Part shown: one piece after another, positions 1-8,759 of the stretch | How the letters are laid out: every line of letters starts with the position of its first letter | How positions within the stretch are numbered: the stretch's first letter is position 1 | Assembly: GCA_016710465.1 (NCBI GenBank) | Contig: JADJVS010000014.1 | Location: 806,001-870,000, forward strand | Reading direction: 5' to 3' | DNA length: 64,000 bases | DNA from: Sulfuritalea sp. | GTDB lineage: Bacteria; Pseudomonadota; Gammaproteobacteria; Burkholderiales; Rhodocyclaceae | Notes under the pieces: model-generated | Databases searched by the model: none | What the model was told of the DNA's origin: nothing | What the model saw: the letters and a program-made list of their open reading frames with translations, nothing else | Translations under genes and position numbers: made by a program

Positions 1-491
1 TCGCCCGAGGTGTCGAGGTAGAGCGTGGCCTGCTGGTCGGTGAGGAAGAGGTGGATGCGCACCTCGGGATTCCTGGTGTTCACGCTGGGACGTCGCCCGG
101 TGTCGGCGCGGAAGCGGTCGCAGACCGCGTCCTTGACCTTGAGCGTGATGAACTCGATGCTCTTCAGCGGCGAGCGTATCGCCGTGACATAGACGCGGAT
201 CGAGCGGTCCACCGAGAACAGGCGCGCCCAGTCGAGGTCATAGGCGAGACGGTAGATATCCGCCTCGGTGCGATAACTCCCCTGCGCTTGCCGCCAGAGC
301 AGGCGCGTGGCGATGCGCGATTCGAGGTTGACGCGGCAGGCGGTCTCCAGCGTTCCCTGGCAACCGGCGCCGCCGGGTACGACCTTGACGTCCTTGCCGC
401 CGGCGGCGGCGAGATCCTCGGCGAGCAGCGCTTCAAGGCCGCGCGGACAGGTGGCGAAATAGTGGTTCAAGCTGAAATCCGGGAGTTGCAC
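1..491 (-). CDS. rlmL: 23S rRNA (guanine-N2) methyltransferase, RlmL-type, N-terminal part
   Basis: The frame opens with GTG at 491 and runs off the left edge, so only about 163 N-terminal residues are visible. They begin with a short leader followed by NHYFATCPRGLEALLAEDL, which is typical of the THUMP-domain start of the RlmL/YcbY family. In that family the THUMP domain binds RNA and a downstream Rossmann domain methylates 23S rRNA; the catalytic part lies outside the window. An in-frame TAA sits 9 bases before the GTG, which fixes the start closely. The motifs LESRIATRLLW and EFITLKVKDAVCDRFR also fit the family. A paralogous THUMP methyltransferase cannot be excluded. Confidence 0.8.
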   Translation of the reverse strand, partial: MQLPDFSLNHYFATCPRGLEALLAEDLAAAGGKDVKVVPGGAGCQGTLETACRVNLESRIATRLLWRQAQGSYRTEADIYRLAYDLDWARLFSVDRSIRVYVTAIRSPLKSIEFITLKVKDAVCDRFRADTGRRPSVNTRNPEVRIHLFLTDQQATLYLDTSG

Positions 492-1063
492 ATCCCGCCA
501 TTATCGACGCTATCGTGCTGGCGAGAGCAAACAACGGCCTTGCGGATCGCCGTGCCGCCAGCGCCGACTCTTGATGTTCCGTCATTCCGGCGGCTCTGCA
601 TGCCCTGAAATCCGCTTCGCGGGGTGGCAAAGCGGGAGTCCAGCAGCAATCAAAATTCGCCGGGGCTCGCGCCGGCGGGCGGGAGGGCTCGCCAGAGGCT
701 CGCCAGTTCGCACGGCACAAGGCCAATAAATTGGACTTGCGAAACCCCACGCTCACCCTTCGCTGCGAAAGGCCCGCCGGGTTGGCCGCTAATCGCCTGG
801 ACATCTTCCGGCATTCCGCGAACGCGACCGGACGTCCACCGGCGTACCTACCTCGCTTGGCGGGTCAGAAGGGAAGGAAAACTGTCGCATTGCGACGGCG
901 GTGCGGAAAGAAAGCCGGAGGTCGATGACTTGGGACTTCCGTTCTGTACCCTGAACAGACAATGGGAACCTGCACATTCAACTTCCACAATCAACCAAAC
1001 TCCGGTCACTGACAATCGCTGCTGAATGCTAGCGACAATCTCGGGTGCTTCAAAGCCGCATGT
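492..1063. other. Intergenic region, 572 bases, repeat remnants only
   Basis: No convincing gene is seen between the RlmL start and the end of ttdB. Open frames here have no recognisable family and an arginine/alanine bias typical of chance frames in GC-rich DNA. The stretch holds one copy of the dispersed AGTCGGCGC repeat (545-572). It is followed by fragments resembling other interspersed repeats, such as GTCATTCCGGCGG near 580 and AAATCCGCTTCGCGGGG near 609. The last 100 bases are less GC-rich. Confidence 0.6.
545..572 (-). repeat. Dispersed AGTCGGCGC repeat, copy 1
   Basis: Reads GATCGCCGTGCCGCC followed by AGCGCCGACTCTT on the plus strand, the full two-block form of the repeat in the minus orientation. 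It lies between the rlmL start and ttdB. Confidence 0.75.
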
Positions 1064-1675
1064 TTACTTGATGAATCGCACCTGACTCTTGATGCGGTCG
1101 ATGGCCGACGTTTTTTTTTCGTTGAAGATCGCCTTGTTCTGCTCGATCAAATTGTTTCCCTTGGTGTCGATGGAAATGATCAGCGGCCCGAACTCGCGGA
1201 CGCGGTTGACCCACAGGGTCTCCGGCATGCCGAGGTCTTGCCACTCGGCGCGCTCGATTTCCTCGACCAGCGTGGCGGCCAATACCGCGCAACCGCCCGG
1301 GAAGATTGCATGGACTGCCTTGTTTTCCTTGCAGCCCGCTGTCGTCTCCGGACCCATCCCGCCTTTGCCGACAATCAGCTTGACACCAGTCTCAGCAATG
1401 AACTGGCGTTCGAACTTTTCCATGCGCATGCTGGTGGTCGGGCCGATCGACACCATCTCGAACTTGCCATCCTCCTTCTTGCGCACGATGGGGCCGGCAT
1501 GAAAGATGGCGCCACCGCGAACATCGACCGGCAGTTCCTGCTTCAGCTCGATCAGGCGGCGGTGGGCGACGTCGCGACAGGTCACCAGATGTCCTGTCAG
1601 ATACACCACGTCGCCCACATTCAGATCCTCCAGATCTTCGTCCTTGATTGGCGTGGAGAGGATTTTCTTGGTCAC
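1064..1675 (-). CDS. ttdB: L(+)-tartrate dehydratase beta subunit
   Basis: This 203-residue protein matches the C-terminal, swivelling domain of class I fumarase/tartrate dehydratase (the E. coli subunit is about 201 residues). Visible family blocks are GDVVYLTGHLVTCRDVAHRR near residue 22, FHAGPIVRK, IGPTTSMRM and GKGGMG. With the alpha subunit it would dehydrate L-tartrate to oxaloacetate in the cytoplasm. Its start overlaps the alpha-subunit stop by 4 bases, so the two are translationally coupled. A split class I fumarase is the alternative. The adjacent tartrate dehydrogenase gene favours tartrate. Confidence 0.82.
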   Translation of the reverse strand: MTKKILSTPIKDEDLEDLNVGDVVYLTGHLVTCRDVAHRRLIELKQELPVDVRGGAIFHAGPIVRKKEDGKFEMVSIGPTTSMRMEKFERQFIAETGVKLIVGKGGMGPETTAGCKENKAVHAIFPGGCAVLAATLVEEIERAEWQDLGMPETLWVNRVREFGPLIISIDTKGNNLIEQNKAIFNEKKTSAIDRIKSQVRFIK

Positions 1676-2571
1676 AGCACGGCTCCTTTGTGGGAGATGA
1701 TTTCGTAGGAGAGGTCGGCATTGAAACGAATCTTGCCGCGACGATGCGCCCAGCAGCCGGTCGAAACGGCGACGCCGATGGTCGATGGATGTCGTGCCGA
1801 CGACTCGATATTCACGCCCATGACGCTGTTGGCACCGGTCAGGCCCTGGGGACCTATTCCCACCTCGTTCAGACCTTCCTCGAGCAACTTCTCCATCTTT
1901 GCCGCATTCTCGTTGGCGTTGCTGGAACCGACTTCACGCAGAATGGCGCGCTTTGACAAACGGGCTGCTGTTTCCGCCGAAGTGGAAACACCGACTCCGA
2001 CCAGCAGCGGCGGGCAGGCATTGATGCCCCGTGAGGTGATCACATCAAAGACGAAGTCGGTGACACCTTCGTAACCCTGGCCGGGCATCAGTACCGTCGC
2101 CTTTCCAGGCAAGGTACAACCGCCGCCGGCCATATAGACATCGATGGTCGCACCATCATCGTCCGGCACGATTTCCCAGTCCAGCCAGGGAATATTGGTG
2201 CCGGTATTGGTGCCGGTGTTCTTTTCTTCGAAGGTTTCGACCGCGTTGTGGCGCAGCGGGCCCATCCGTGTCGCGCCCTCGGTGGCGTGGCGCAGGATTT
2301 CTTCGAGTTCGCCCAGCAGCGGGAACCTGGCGCCCGCCTTGATGAAATACTGGATCACGCCAGTGTCCTGGCAGCTCGGCCGGTCCAGCTTGTCGGCCGC
2401 CTCCTGGTTCTCCGCCATGGAGGTATAGACGGCCTTGGCCAGGGGGTTGGTCTCGAATGTGCGAAGTTCCGCCAGTTTGTCCTTTACGTCGTTCGGCAAA
2501 CGCTTGCCGATGTAGGACGTGAATTTTGCCATCGTGTCGGTCATGTCCTGTACGGATTGATCCTTGTTCAC
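1672..2571 (-). CDS. ttdA: L(+)-tartrate dehydratase alpha subunit (Fe-S)
   Basis: This 299-residue protein is the [4Fe-4S] catalytic subunit of the class I fumarase/tartrate dehydratase family. Cysteines in RPSCQDTG, ACPPLLVG and TGCWAHRR are the expected cluster ligands. The segments GTNTGTNIPW and AGGGCTLPGKA are also diagnostic. It overlaps ttdB by 4 bases and follows the tartrate dehydrogenase gene after 33 bases, which places it in the dctP-ttuC-ttdA-ttdB operon. The cluster is oxygen-sensitive in this family, which fits an organism able to grow with little oxygen. Split fumarase remains an alternative. Confidence 0.83.
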   Translation of the reverse strand: MNKDQSVQDMTDTMAKFTSYIGKRLPNDVKDKLAELRTFETNPLAKAVYTSMAENQEAADKLDRPSCQDTGVIQYFIKAGARFPLLGELEEILRHATEGATRMGPLRHNAVETFEEKNTGTNTGTNIPWLDWEIVPDDDGATIDVYMAGGGCTLPGKATVLMPGQGYEGVTDFVFDVITSRGINACPPLLVGVGVSTSAETAARLSKRAILREVGSSNANENAAKMEKLLEEGLNEVGIGPQGLTGANSVMGVNIESSARHPSTIGVAVSTGCWAHRRGKIRFNADLSYEIISHKGAVL

Positions 2572-2604
2572 AGTGTTCTCCTTGGGTGAATTCAGTGCTT
2601 GGGG

Positions 2605-3672
2605 TCAGATTGTTGTCACTACTGCAGCGACTGACTTGCCGACATCCGAAGTCATTGCCTTGCCGCCCATGTCGGGGGTGCGCGGTCCTTCGGCCAGCAC
2701 GAGCTCGATGGCGCGCATCACGGCATTGGCCGCGTCCGCATGGCCAAGGTGTTCGAGCATCATTGCGCCGCACCAGATCTGCCCGATGGGATTGGCAATG
2801 CCCTTGCCGTAAATATCCGGCGCCGAGCCATGCACCGGCTCGAACAGCGAAGGGAAATTGCGTTCCGGATTGAGGTTGGCCGAGGGTGCGATACCGATGG
2901 TTCCGGTGCAGGCCGGGCCGAGGTCCGAGAGGATGTCGCCGAACAGGTTGGAGGCCACCACGACGTCGAACCAGTCCGGATTGCGCACAAAGTGAGCGGT
3001 GAGGATATCGATGTGAAACTTGTCGGTGCGTACCTCGGGGTAGGCCCTGGCCATCTCGGCGAAACGCTCGTCCCACCAGGGCATGGAGATCGCGATTCCA
3101 TTCGACTTGGTGGCCGAGGTCAGGTGCTTCTTCTCCCGTTTCATGGCCAGTTCGAAGGCGAACTTCATGATGCGCTCGGTGCCACGCCGGGTGAAGATGC
3201 TTTCCTGGACCACGGTCTCCTGAGGGGTGCCCTCGAACATGATTCCGCCGATGCTGGAATATTCGCCTTCGGTGTTCTCGCGCACCACGTAGAAGTCGAT
3301 GTCGCCGACCTGGCGCCCGGCCAGCGGGCAGGGGATGCCGGGCATCAGCCGCGCCGGGCGGAGGTTGGCGTACTGGTCGAACTCGCGGCGGAACTTCAGC
3401 AGCGACCCCCAGAGCGAGATGTGATCGGGAACCTTTTCGGGCCAACCGACGGCGCCGAAGAAAATGGCGTCGTGGCCACCGATCCGCTGCTTCCAGTCCT
3501 CGGGCATCATCCTGCCGTGCTTGAGGTAGTAATCGCAGCTCCAGTCGATCTCATCCCACTGGAGGGTCAGGTCGAAGCGCGTCGCGACCGCATCGAGCAC
3601 CCGCAAGCCCTCGGGAACGACTTCCTTGCCGATGCCATCACCGGGAATTACCGCAATGCGCTGAGTATTCAC
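2605..3672 (-). CDS. ttuC: Tartrate dehydrogenase/decarboxylase (IDH/IPMDH family)
   Basis: A 355-residue NAD-dependent beta-decarboxylating dehydrogenase. The N-terminus RIAVIPGDGIGKEV and the blocks VVRENTEGEYSS, FDVVVASNLFGDILSD and FEPVHGSAPDI are the substrate-, metal- and cofactor-binding motifs of the isocitrate/isopropylmalate family. The ENTEGEYSS variant is typical of the tartrate/D-malate branch. I chose GTG at 3672 because AGAGCAGG precedes it and the protein then starts just before the Rossmann-like strand; ATG at 3693 would add 7 residues. It lies between dctP and ttdA, which supports tartrate over D-malate or isopropylmalate. Confidence 0.82.
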   Translation of the reverse strand: MNTQRIAVIPGDGIGKEVVPEGLRVLDAVATRFDLTLQWDEIDWSCDYYLKHGRMMPEDWKQRIGGHDAIFFGAVGWPEKVPDHISLWGSLLKFRREFDQYANLRPARLMPGIPCPLAGRQVGDIDFYVVRENTEGEYSSIGGIMFEGTPQETVVQESIFTRRGTERIMKFAFELAMKREKKHLTSATKSNGIAISMPWWDERFAEMARAYPEVRTDKFHIDILTAHFVRNPDWFDVVVASNLFGDILSDLGPACTGTIGIAPSANLNPERNFPSLFEPVHGSAPDIYGKGIANPIGQIWCGAMMLEHLGHADAANAVMRAIELVLAEGPRTPDMGGKAMTSDVGKSVAAVVTTI

Positions 3673-3709
3673 GGCCTGCTCTTTCCAATCCATGGAATGG
3701 GCTACTGCT

Positions 3710-4723
3710 TCAGAGTTTGGTCGGATCGAAGTTGGTTTCCTTGTGGACCGATTGCAGGAAGGGACGCCCGATCCGGTCAGCCATTTCCTCATGCGTCTTG
3801 GCCATGGCCTTCTTCCAGCCCTTCCGCTCTTCCGGGGTCAGAGCGAGGATCTGGGTCTTGCCGGACTTGCGTATCGCATCGAGCCCGTCCTGGTTTTCCT
3901 TCACCGTGGCGGCGTGGAAATATTCCGTGGTTTCCGCCATGGCAGATTCAAGCGCGGTGCGGATATTGGGCGGCAATCCGGCCCAGAACTTGGGATTCGT
4001 CACCACGGCATAGCCGTGGTAGCTGTGATCCGACAGGGTCATGTACTTCTGCACTTCGTAAAGTTTGGTCGGATAGATCACGTTGGTCGGATTTTCCTGG
4101 CCATCCACCACGCCGGTCTGCAGCGCGGTGTACAGATCGCCGAATGCCATCACTTGCGACAAGGCGCCGACCGAGCGCATTTGCGATTCGATGACCTTCG
4201 ATGACACGATGCGAATCTTCTGCCCCTTGAAGTCCTCGACCTTGCGGATCGGCTTGTTGCTGGTGAGTTGTTTGAAGCCGTTGTTCCAGAATGCCAGTCC
4301 GTGCACGCCGCGGGTTTCGAGCTTCTTCAGCAACTGCTGGCCGATCGGCCCCTTGGTGATCTTGACTTCTTCTTCGAAGTTGTCGAACAGGAAGGGCAGG
4401 TCGAGCGCCTCGAATTCCTTCACGCCCAGAGGGCCGAATTTGCCCGGGGTTGGCGCCAGCATCTGCACCGCGCCCATCTGCAAGGCCTCCAGTTCCTCCT
4501 TGTCCTTGTAGAGCGTCGAGTTGTGGAACACATCCACCCGAACCGCGCCCTTGGTCTTTTCCTCGGCCAGCTTCTTGAAATGTTCGATGGCCTTTCCCTT
4601 CGCCGTATCGGCGGCGACGACATGGCTGAACTTGATGACGATGGGGCTTGGTGCCTGGGCATGTGCCAGGCCCTGGAAGCCAATTGTGGTGGCGGCGATC
4701 GCCAGGGTGATGAGTTTTTTCAT
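3710..4723 (-). CDS. TRAP transporter periplasmic binding protein, DctP family
   Basis: A 337-residue protein with a Sec signal peptide (MKKLITLAIAATTIGF, cleavage near AHAQ, residues 1-23). A DctP-type solute-binding domain follows; IKFSHVVAADTAKGKA is the usual first strand, and the sugar/dicarboxylate-binding block around FKGQKIRIVSS is present. It would deliver a C4-dicarboxylate-like substrate, here probably tartrate, to a TRAP permease. No DctQ or DctM gene is in the window, so the membrane partners must be elsewhere. It is the first gene of the tartrate operon and faces the LysR regulator. Confidence 0.88.
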   Translation of the reverse strand: MKKLITLAIAATTIGFQGLAHAQAPSPIVIKFSHVVAADTAKGKAIEHFKKLAEEKTKGAVRVDVFHNSTLYKDKEELEALQMGAVQMLAPTPGKFGPLGVKEFEALDLPFLFDNFEEEVKITKGPIGQQLLKKLETRGVHGLAFWNNGFKQLTSNKPIRKVEDFKGQKIRIVSSKVIESQMRSVGALSQVMAFGDLYTALQTGVVDGQENPTNVIYPTKLYEVQKYMTLSDHSYHGYAVVTNPKFWAGLPPNIRTALESAMAETTEYFHAATVKENQDGLDAIRKSGKTQILALTPEERKGWKKAMAKTHEEMADRIGRPFLQSVHKETNFDPTKL

Positions 4724-4846
4724 GGTGACTCCTCGTGTGTGATTTTCCGGAAAGCGGACTGGACCTTTCGGTGGGAAGGACTTTATAGTGTTCCCATGTA
4801 GATATAATCAACGAACAGTAAAACCATTATTTCCATAGGTTCACTA
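4724..4846. promoter_or_regulatory. Divergent promoter region between dctP operon and lysR
   Basis: The 123-base gap is AT-richer than its surroundings. A perfect TATAAT at 4803-4808 can serve as the -10 element of the plus-strand regulator gene. On the minus strand TTGATT (4807-4812) and TATAAA (4782-4787), 19 bases apart, could drive the dctP operon. The overlap of the two promoters suits control by a LysR protein bound between them. No palindromic operator was identified with confidence. Confidence 0.45.
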
Positions 4847-5770
4847 ATGAGCGCACCCTCGGATCTGGCCTTCTTTTCCACGCTGGTAAAAAATGGGAGC
4901 CTGTCGGCGACTGCGCGCGACTTCGATGTCACACCGTCGGCGGCCAGCAAATGGCTGAGTCAGTTGGAACAGCGTCTCGGGGTGCGGCTGATAAACAGGA
5001 CGACACGCCGTATCGCACTGACCAGCGAAGGTGAGGTTTATCTTGCCGAGGGACGGCGCATACTTGCCGAGCTCGATGAGCTTGAACAAACGGTCGCCAG
5101 CACGCGAGCTGCACCCAAGGGTTTGCTGAAGGTCAATGCCACGCTGGGTTTCGGCCGCAGCTATATCGCGCCGGCGATTTCCAGGTTCGCGCGGGAATAC
5201 CCCGATCTGGAGGTGCAACTGCTGCTCACGGATCGGCCGCTGAACCTCGCGGAGGAAGCCATCGACGTGGGCATCCGCTTTGGCGAACCGCCCGACTCCC
5301 GGGTCGTGGCGCGCAAGATCGCCAACAACCGGCGGCGCATCTTCGCCGCGCCCACCTACCTGAAGGCACATGGCCGACCGCAGGTGCCCAATGATCTCGC
5401 CCAACACAATTGCCTGGTCCTGCGCCAGGACAATACCGCCTATGGCCTTTGGCGATTCTCCAAGGGGCGCCAGTCACAGACCGTCAAAGTTCGTGGAACG
5501 ATGAGCAGCAATGATGGCGAGGTTGTCTTGAATTGGGCGCTGGATGGTCACGGCATCCTGATGCGGGCGGAATGGGATGCCGCCCGATTTCTTCGGAACG
5601 GACGACTCGAAGCTGTTCTAGAGGAATTCGAGCTGCCGACCGCGGACATCTATGCCATCTATCCTCAAAAGCACAATCTGGCGGCAAAAGTCAGGGTCTT
5701 CATCGATTTTTTGATTCAGCATTTCCACGGGTCTACCCGCAAGAACGCGCCAAAGTCAAAGCAATGGTAG
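4847..5770 (+). CDS. LysR-family regulator, probably of the tartrate operon
   Basis: A 307-residue LysR-type regulator. The N-terminal winged helix-turn-helix is visible as LAFFSTLVKNGSLSATARDF followed by TPSAASKWLSQLEQRLGVRL and NRTTRRIALT. The effector-binding domain starts near residue 90 (GLLKVNATLGFGRSYIAP). This subtype (DmlR/TtdR-like, SAASKWLSQLE) usually activates dicarboxylate or tartrate genes. It diverges from dctP with 123 bases between them, the usual arrangement for a LysR activator and its target. The exact inducer is inferred, not shown. Confidence 0.85.
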   Translation: MSAPSDLAFFSTLVKNGSLSATARDFDVTPSAASKWLSQLEQRLGVRLINRTTRRIALTSEGEVYLAEGRRILAELDELEQTVASTRAAPKGLLKVNATLGFGRSYIAPAISRFAREYPDLEVQLLLTDRPLNLAEEAIDVGIRFGEPPDSRVVARKIANNRRRIFAAPTYLKAHGRPQVPNDLAQHNCLVLRQDNTAYGLWRFSKGRQSQTVKVRGTMSSNDGEVVLNWALDGHGILMRAEWDAARFLRNGRLEAVLEEFELPTADIYAIYPQKHNLAAKVRVFIDFLIQHFHGSTRKNAPKSKQW

Positions 5771-5949
5771 GGCTATGCGAGCGGCCGCTCCAGGATCGCA
5801 ACCGGGCATTAGGTTCATCAATTGTTCCACCGCTGAATACCCGCTTGTTGCCGGAAGGACTCGCCGCGTTTCGTTGGCTACTTTCTTGTCGTGCAGTAAG
5901 AAAGTAGCTCGCCTGACGGTGACCTGACCCGGCGAATCTGAACTGCTTC

Positions 5950-6003
5950 TGGATTCCGGCATTCGCGGGAATGACGGGAGTCGGCGCTGGCGATACGGCG
6001 ATC
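5950..6003 (+). repeat. Dispersed repeat copy 2 with adjoining ATTCCGGC element
   Basis: GGATTCCGGCATTCGCGGG (from 5951), an element common in beta-proteobacterial intergenic regions, runs directly into GGAGTCGGCGCTGG and ATACGGCGATC (5976-6003). This shows that the AGTCGGCGC repeat can be part of a longer composite element. It lies in the 259-base gap between lysR and hemJ, at the 3' ends of both convergent genes. Confidence 0.7.
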
Positions 6004-6029
6004 TGCGAGCGGATTGGCGGATCACCGCC

Positions 6030-6446
6030 TCAGAACGGCTTCACCACCGCGAGTATGCAGATCACCGCTAGCGCCAGCACCGGCACCTCGTTGAAGAAGC
6101 GGAACCAGACATGGCTCTTGATGGAACTGCCCTCGCGGAATTCGGCCAGCAGCATGCCGCACCAGGCGTGGTAGGCGATGAGGCCAATCACCAGCGCGGT
6201 CTTGGCGTGCAGCCAGCCGCCGCTGAAGCCATAGCCGAGCCAGAGCCAGAGCCCGAGGCCGACGGCGATCACGCCCAGCGGCGTCATGAAGCGGAACAGC
6301 TTGCCCGCCATCAGCAGCAGGCGCTCGCGCTCGGCGTCGCTGCCGGCCGGCACCATCGCCAGGTTCACGAAAATGCGCGGCAGGTAAAACAGCCCGGCGA
6401 ACCAACTGACGACGAAAACGATGTGAAAGGCTTTCAACCAGAGCAT
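6030..6446 (-). CDS. hemJ: Protoporphyrinogen IX oxidase HemJ
   Basis: A 138-residue integral membrane protein of the HemJ/UPF0093 family with about four membrane segments. It begins MLWLKAFHIVFVVSWFAGLF, the conserved start carrying the family histidine. PRIFVNLA, GKLFRFMTP and HAKTALV are further family blocks. It converts protoporphyrinogen IX to protoporphyrin IX in haem synthesis. This matches an organism with many cytochromes, and hemA and hemB lie elsewhere in the window. The ATG at 6446 lies inside the end of the upstream SDR gene (13-base overlap), indicating coupled translation. Confidence 0.88.
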   Translation of the reverse strand: MLWLKAFHIVFVVSWFAGLFYLPRIFVNLAMVPAGSDAERERLLLMAGKLFRFMTPLGVIAVGLGLWLWLGYGFSGGWLHAKTALVIGLIAYHAWCGMLLAEFREGSSIKSHVWFRFFNEVPVLALAVICILAVVKPF

Positions 6447-7318
6447 GGGACCCCCTGCGCCGCGGCGATGCCGGCGACGACGGTCGGATAACGCAGTCGC
6501 AGTCGCAGTTCGCGCTTCATCCGCGTGTTGTCGAGCCGGCGCGATTCGCTCATGAATGACCATTGCATGGCCGGTACGCCGCGCTTCACCTCCTCGCGCG
6601 GCAGGCGCGGCGCGCGCGGCAGGGCAAAGCGGTCGGCCAGCAGGTCGAACCAATCGCCCATGGCCAGCGCCGAGTCGTCGTTGATGTTGTAGACGCGGTT
6701 GCCGCCGCCGCGCGACAGCGCGGCGATGCAGGCGCGGCCGAGGTCCTCGGCGTGGATGTGGTTGGTGTGGCTGTCCTCGTCGTGGCGGATCAGCGGCAGG
6801 CCGCGCCGCAGGCGCTCCAGGGGCAGGCGGTCGCCGGCATAGATGCCCGGTGCGCGCAGGATCGAGACGCGACAAACCCCGCCGAGGCGGCGGCCGAAGC
6901 GGCGCAGGCGGCGTTCGGCATCGATGCGCCGTGCCGCGCGCGCCGACTTTGCCGCGACGGCGCGGGTTTCGTCGACCCGGGCGCCACCGCAATCGCCGTA
7001 CACGCCACTGGTGCTGATGTAGATCAGTCGCCGTGGTAGACTTTTTCCGCGTTGCAGCAGGGCCAGCAGGCGGCCGGTACGTGGGTCGCCGCTGCCCTCC
7101 GCGGGAGGTGGCGCGCTGTGGATAACGGCATCGGCAATGCCGGACAGTCGCGTCAAGGTTTCGGGATGGTCAAGGTCGCCTTCGATCTGCGTGACGCCGA
7201 GTGCGGCCAGCGCGGGGTCGCGACGACGCACCAGCGCCGTGACCCGCCAGCGGCGCACGAGTCGCGGCAGCGCGCGGCGCATGACGTCGCCGCAGCCGAT
7301 TATCAGCAATCTACGCAT
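6434..7318 (-). CDS. NAD(P)-dependent SDR/epimerase-like protein
   Basis: A 294-residue extended short-chain dehydrogenase-like protein. The N-terminal MRRLLIIGCGDVMRRALPR is a degenerate Rossmann motif (GCGDVM in place of GxxGxxG). YISTSGVYGDCGG holds the catalytic-type Tyr, and LRAPGIYAGDR and NHIHAEDLGRAC are typical of the YeeZ/SDR_a group. No substrate can be assigned. Around residues 120-130 (KSARAARRIDAE) the DNA resembles a degenerate copy of the dispersed repeat. It is divergent from the ferredoxin-reductase gene with 14 bases between starts. Confidence 0.75.
   Translation of the reverse strand: MRRLLIIGCGDVMRRALPRLVRRWRVTALVRRRDPALAALGVTQIEGDLDHPETLTRLSGIADAVIHSAPPPAEGSGDPRTGRLLALLQRGKSLPRRLIYISTSGVYGDCGGARVDETRAVAAKSARAARRIDAERRLRRFGRRLGGVCRVSILRAPGIYAGDRLPLERLRRGLPLIRHDEDSHTNHIHAEDLGRACIAALSRGGGNRVYNINDDSALAMGDWFDLLADRFALPRAPRLPREEVKRGVPAMQWSFMSESRRLDNTRMKRELRLRLRYPTVVAGIAAAQGVPCSG
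6921..6950 (-). repeat. Degenerate copy of the dispersed repeat inside the SDR gene
   Basis: GCGCCGTGCCGCGCG followed by CGCCGACTTT matches the second block and the GCGCCGACT core, but the centre differs. The resemblance could be chance in arginine/alanine codons. Confidence 0.35.
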
Positions 7319-7332
7319 CGGACGATTATCGC

Positions 7333-8376
7333 ATGGCCTCAGTTGCCTCCTCAGTTGCCTCCTACCGCGTCACGCTCCAGCCCAGCGCGCACAGCTTCGT
7401 TACCGACGGCAGCGAGACCGTGCTGCAAGCCGCGCTCGACGCCGGCCTGACCCTGCCCTACGGCTGCCGCAACGGCGCCTGCGGCGCCTGCAAGGGCAAG
7501 GTGCTCGAAGGCCTGGTGGACCACGGGCAGGCCCAGGACAGCGCGCTGCCGACGGCGGATCGCGCCGCCGGCATGACCTTGTTCTGCTGCGCCAGGCCGC
7601 TCTCGGACCTGGTGCTGGAGGTGCGCGAGGTCGGTACCGCGCGCGACATTCCGGTGAAGATCCTCCCTTGCCGCGTGCAGGCGCTCGAACGCGTCGCCGA
7701 TGACGTGATCGTGATGAGCCTGAAGTTGCCGGTCAATGAGCGCCTGCAGTTCCTCGCCGGCCAGTACATCGAGTTTTTGCTCAAGGACGGCAAGCGTCGC
7801 GCCTTTTCGATCGCCAACGCGCCGCATGATGATGGCTTCCTGCAGTTGCACATCCGCCATATCCCAGGCGGCGAATTCACCGGGCATGTCTTCGGCGCCA
7901 TGAAGGAAAAGGACATCCTGCGCTTCCAGGGCCCCTACGGCAGTTTCTTCCTGCGCGAGGAATCCACCAAGCCGATGATCCTGGTCGCCGGCGGCACCGG
8001 CTTCGCGCCGATCAAGTCGCTGGTCGAGCATGCGATCCACCAGGGGATCACGCGGCCGATGGAGTTGTATTGGGGTGCGCGCGATCGCGCCGGGCTCTAT
8101 TTACCCGAGCTGCCGCAAGCCTGGGCAAGCGACCATGCGCACATCGGCTACCTGCCCGTGCTTTCCGACGCCACGCCGGTTGACGCCTGGGAAGGCCGAA
8201 CCGGCCTGGTGCACCGCGCGGTGCTCGAAGACCATCCCGATTTGTCTGCCTACCAGGTCTATGCCTGCGGCGCACCGGCGATGATCGATGCGGCGCGCAC
8301 TGAATTCACCGCCGCCGGATTGCCGGCCGAGGAGTTCTTCGCCGATTCGTTTACGTTTATGTCGCCGCCGTCCTAG
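7333..8376 (+). CDS. 2Fe-2S ferredoxin/FAD/NAD reductase (CDP-6-deoxyglucoseen reductase-like)
   Basis: A 347-residue electron-transfer protein with three modules. An N-terminal plant-type [2Fe-2S] domain has ligands Cys45, Cys50, Cys53 and Cys85 or 86. An FAD-binding barrel contains KRRAFSIANAPHDDGFLQLHIR, and a NAD-binding domain contains MILVAGGTGFAPIKSLVE and a final YACGAPAMIDAA. This architecture is shared by the AscD-like reductase, phenol hydroxylase reductases and NqrF-like proteins. No partner oxygenase is adjacent, so its client is unknown. The start codon region contains a perfect 12-base tandem duplication (TCAGTTGCCTCC), giving the N-terminus MASVASSVAS. Confidence 0.8.
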   Translation: MASVASSVASYRVTLQPSAHSFVTDGSETVLQAALDAGLTLPYGCRNGACGACKGKVLEGLVDHGQAQDSALPTADRAAGMTLFCCARPLSDLVLEVREVGTARDIPVKILPCRVQALERVADDVIVMSLKLPVNERLQFLAGQYIEFLLKDGKRRAFSIANAPHDDGFLQLHIRHIPGGEFTGHVFGAMKEKDILRFQGPYGSFFLREESTKPMILVAGGTGFAPIKSLVEHAIHQGITRPMELYWGARDRAGLYLPELPQAWASDHAHIGYLPVLSDATPVDAWEGRTGLVHRAVLEDHPDLSAYQVYACGAPAMIDAARTEFTAAGLPAEEFFADSFTFMSPPS

Positions 8377-8477
8377 AGGGGGATGGCATCCCCGGATGCG
8401 GCGGGCTCAGTTGTGGGATTCGTCGCTCGCGACAGGACGTTTGTTAGGTGATGCAGGGAATGGGATGTGTCAAACGT

Positions 8478-8759
8478 TCAACGCATATTCGCCACGCGAT
8501 AGACCGCGTTTCGGTCGCGTTTGCCAACGGCGATGACCAGTACCACCAGGCGTTTGTCCTGAACCTCATATACCAACCGGTAGCCGATCGCACGCAGCTT
8601 GATCTTGTAGCGGTCTGGATGGCCGAACAGTTTTGCGGACGGAATGCGCGGTTCATTCAGGCGCTCCGCAAGCTTCTTCTTGAAATGGTCGCGGACGGAG
8701 CCGTCCAGGCGCTTCCACTCCGACAGCGCCTCTTCGATAAATTGGAGCTCATAGCTCAT
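8478..8759 (-). CDS. RelE/ParE-family toxin
   Basis: A 93-residue RelE-type toxin: MSYELQFIEEALSEWKRLDGS at the N-terminus, then FKKKLAERL, the basic segment DRYKIKLRAIGYRLVYEV, and the C-terminal VVLVIAVGKRDRNAVYRVA. This closely follows E. coli RelE, whose basic residues cleave mRNA in the ribosomal A site. The gene overlaps the antitoxin by 11 bases, the usual coupling of such pairs. It sits between metabolic genes without other mobile-element traces. Confidence 0.88.
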   Translation of the reverse strand: MSYELQFIEEALSEWKRLDGSVRDHFKKKLAERLNEPRIPSAKLFGHPDRYKIKLRAIGYRLVYEVQDKRLVVLVIAVGKRDRNAVYRVANMR

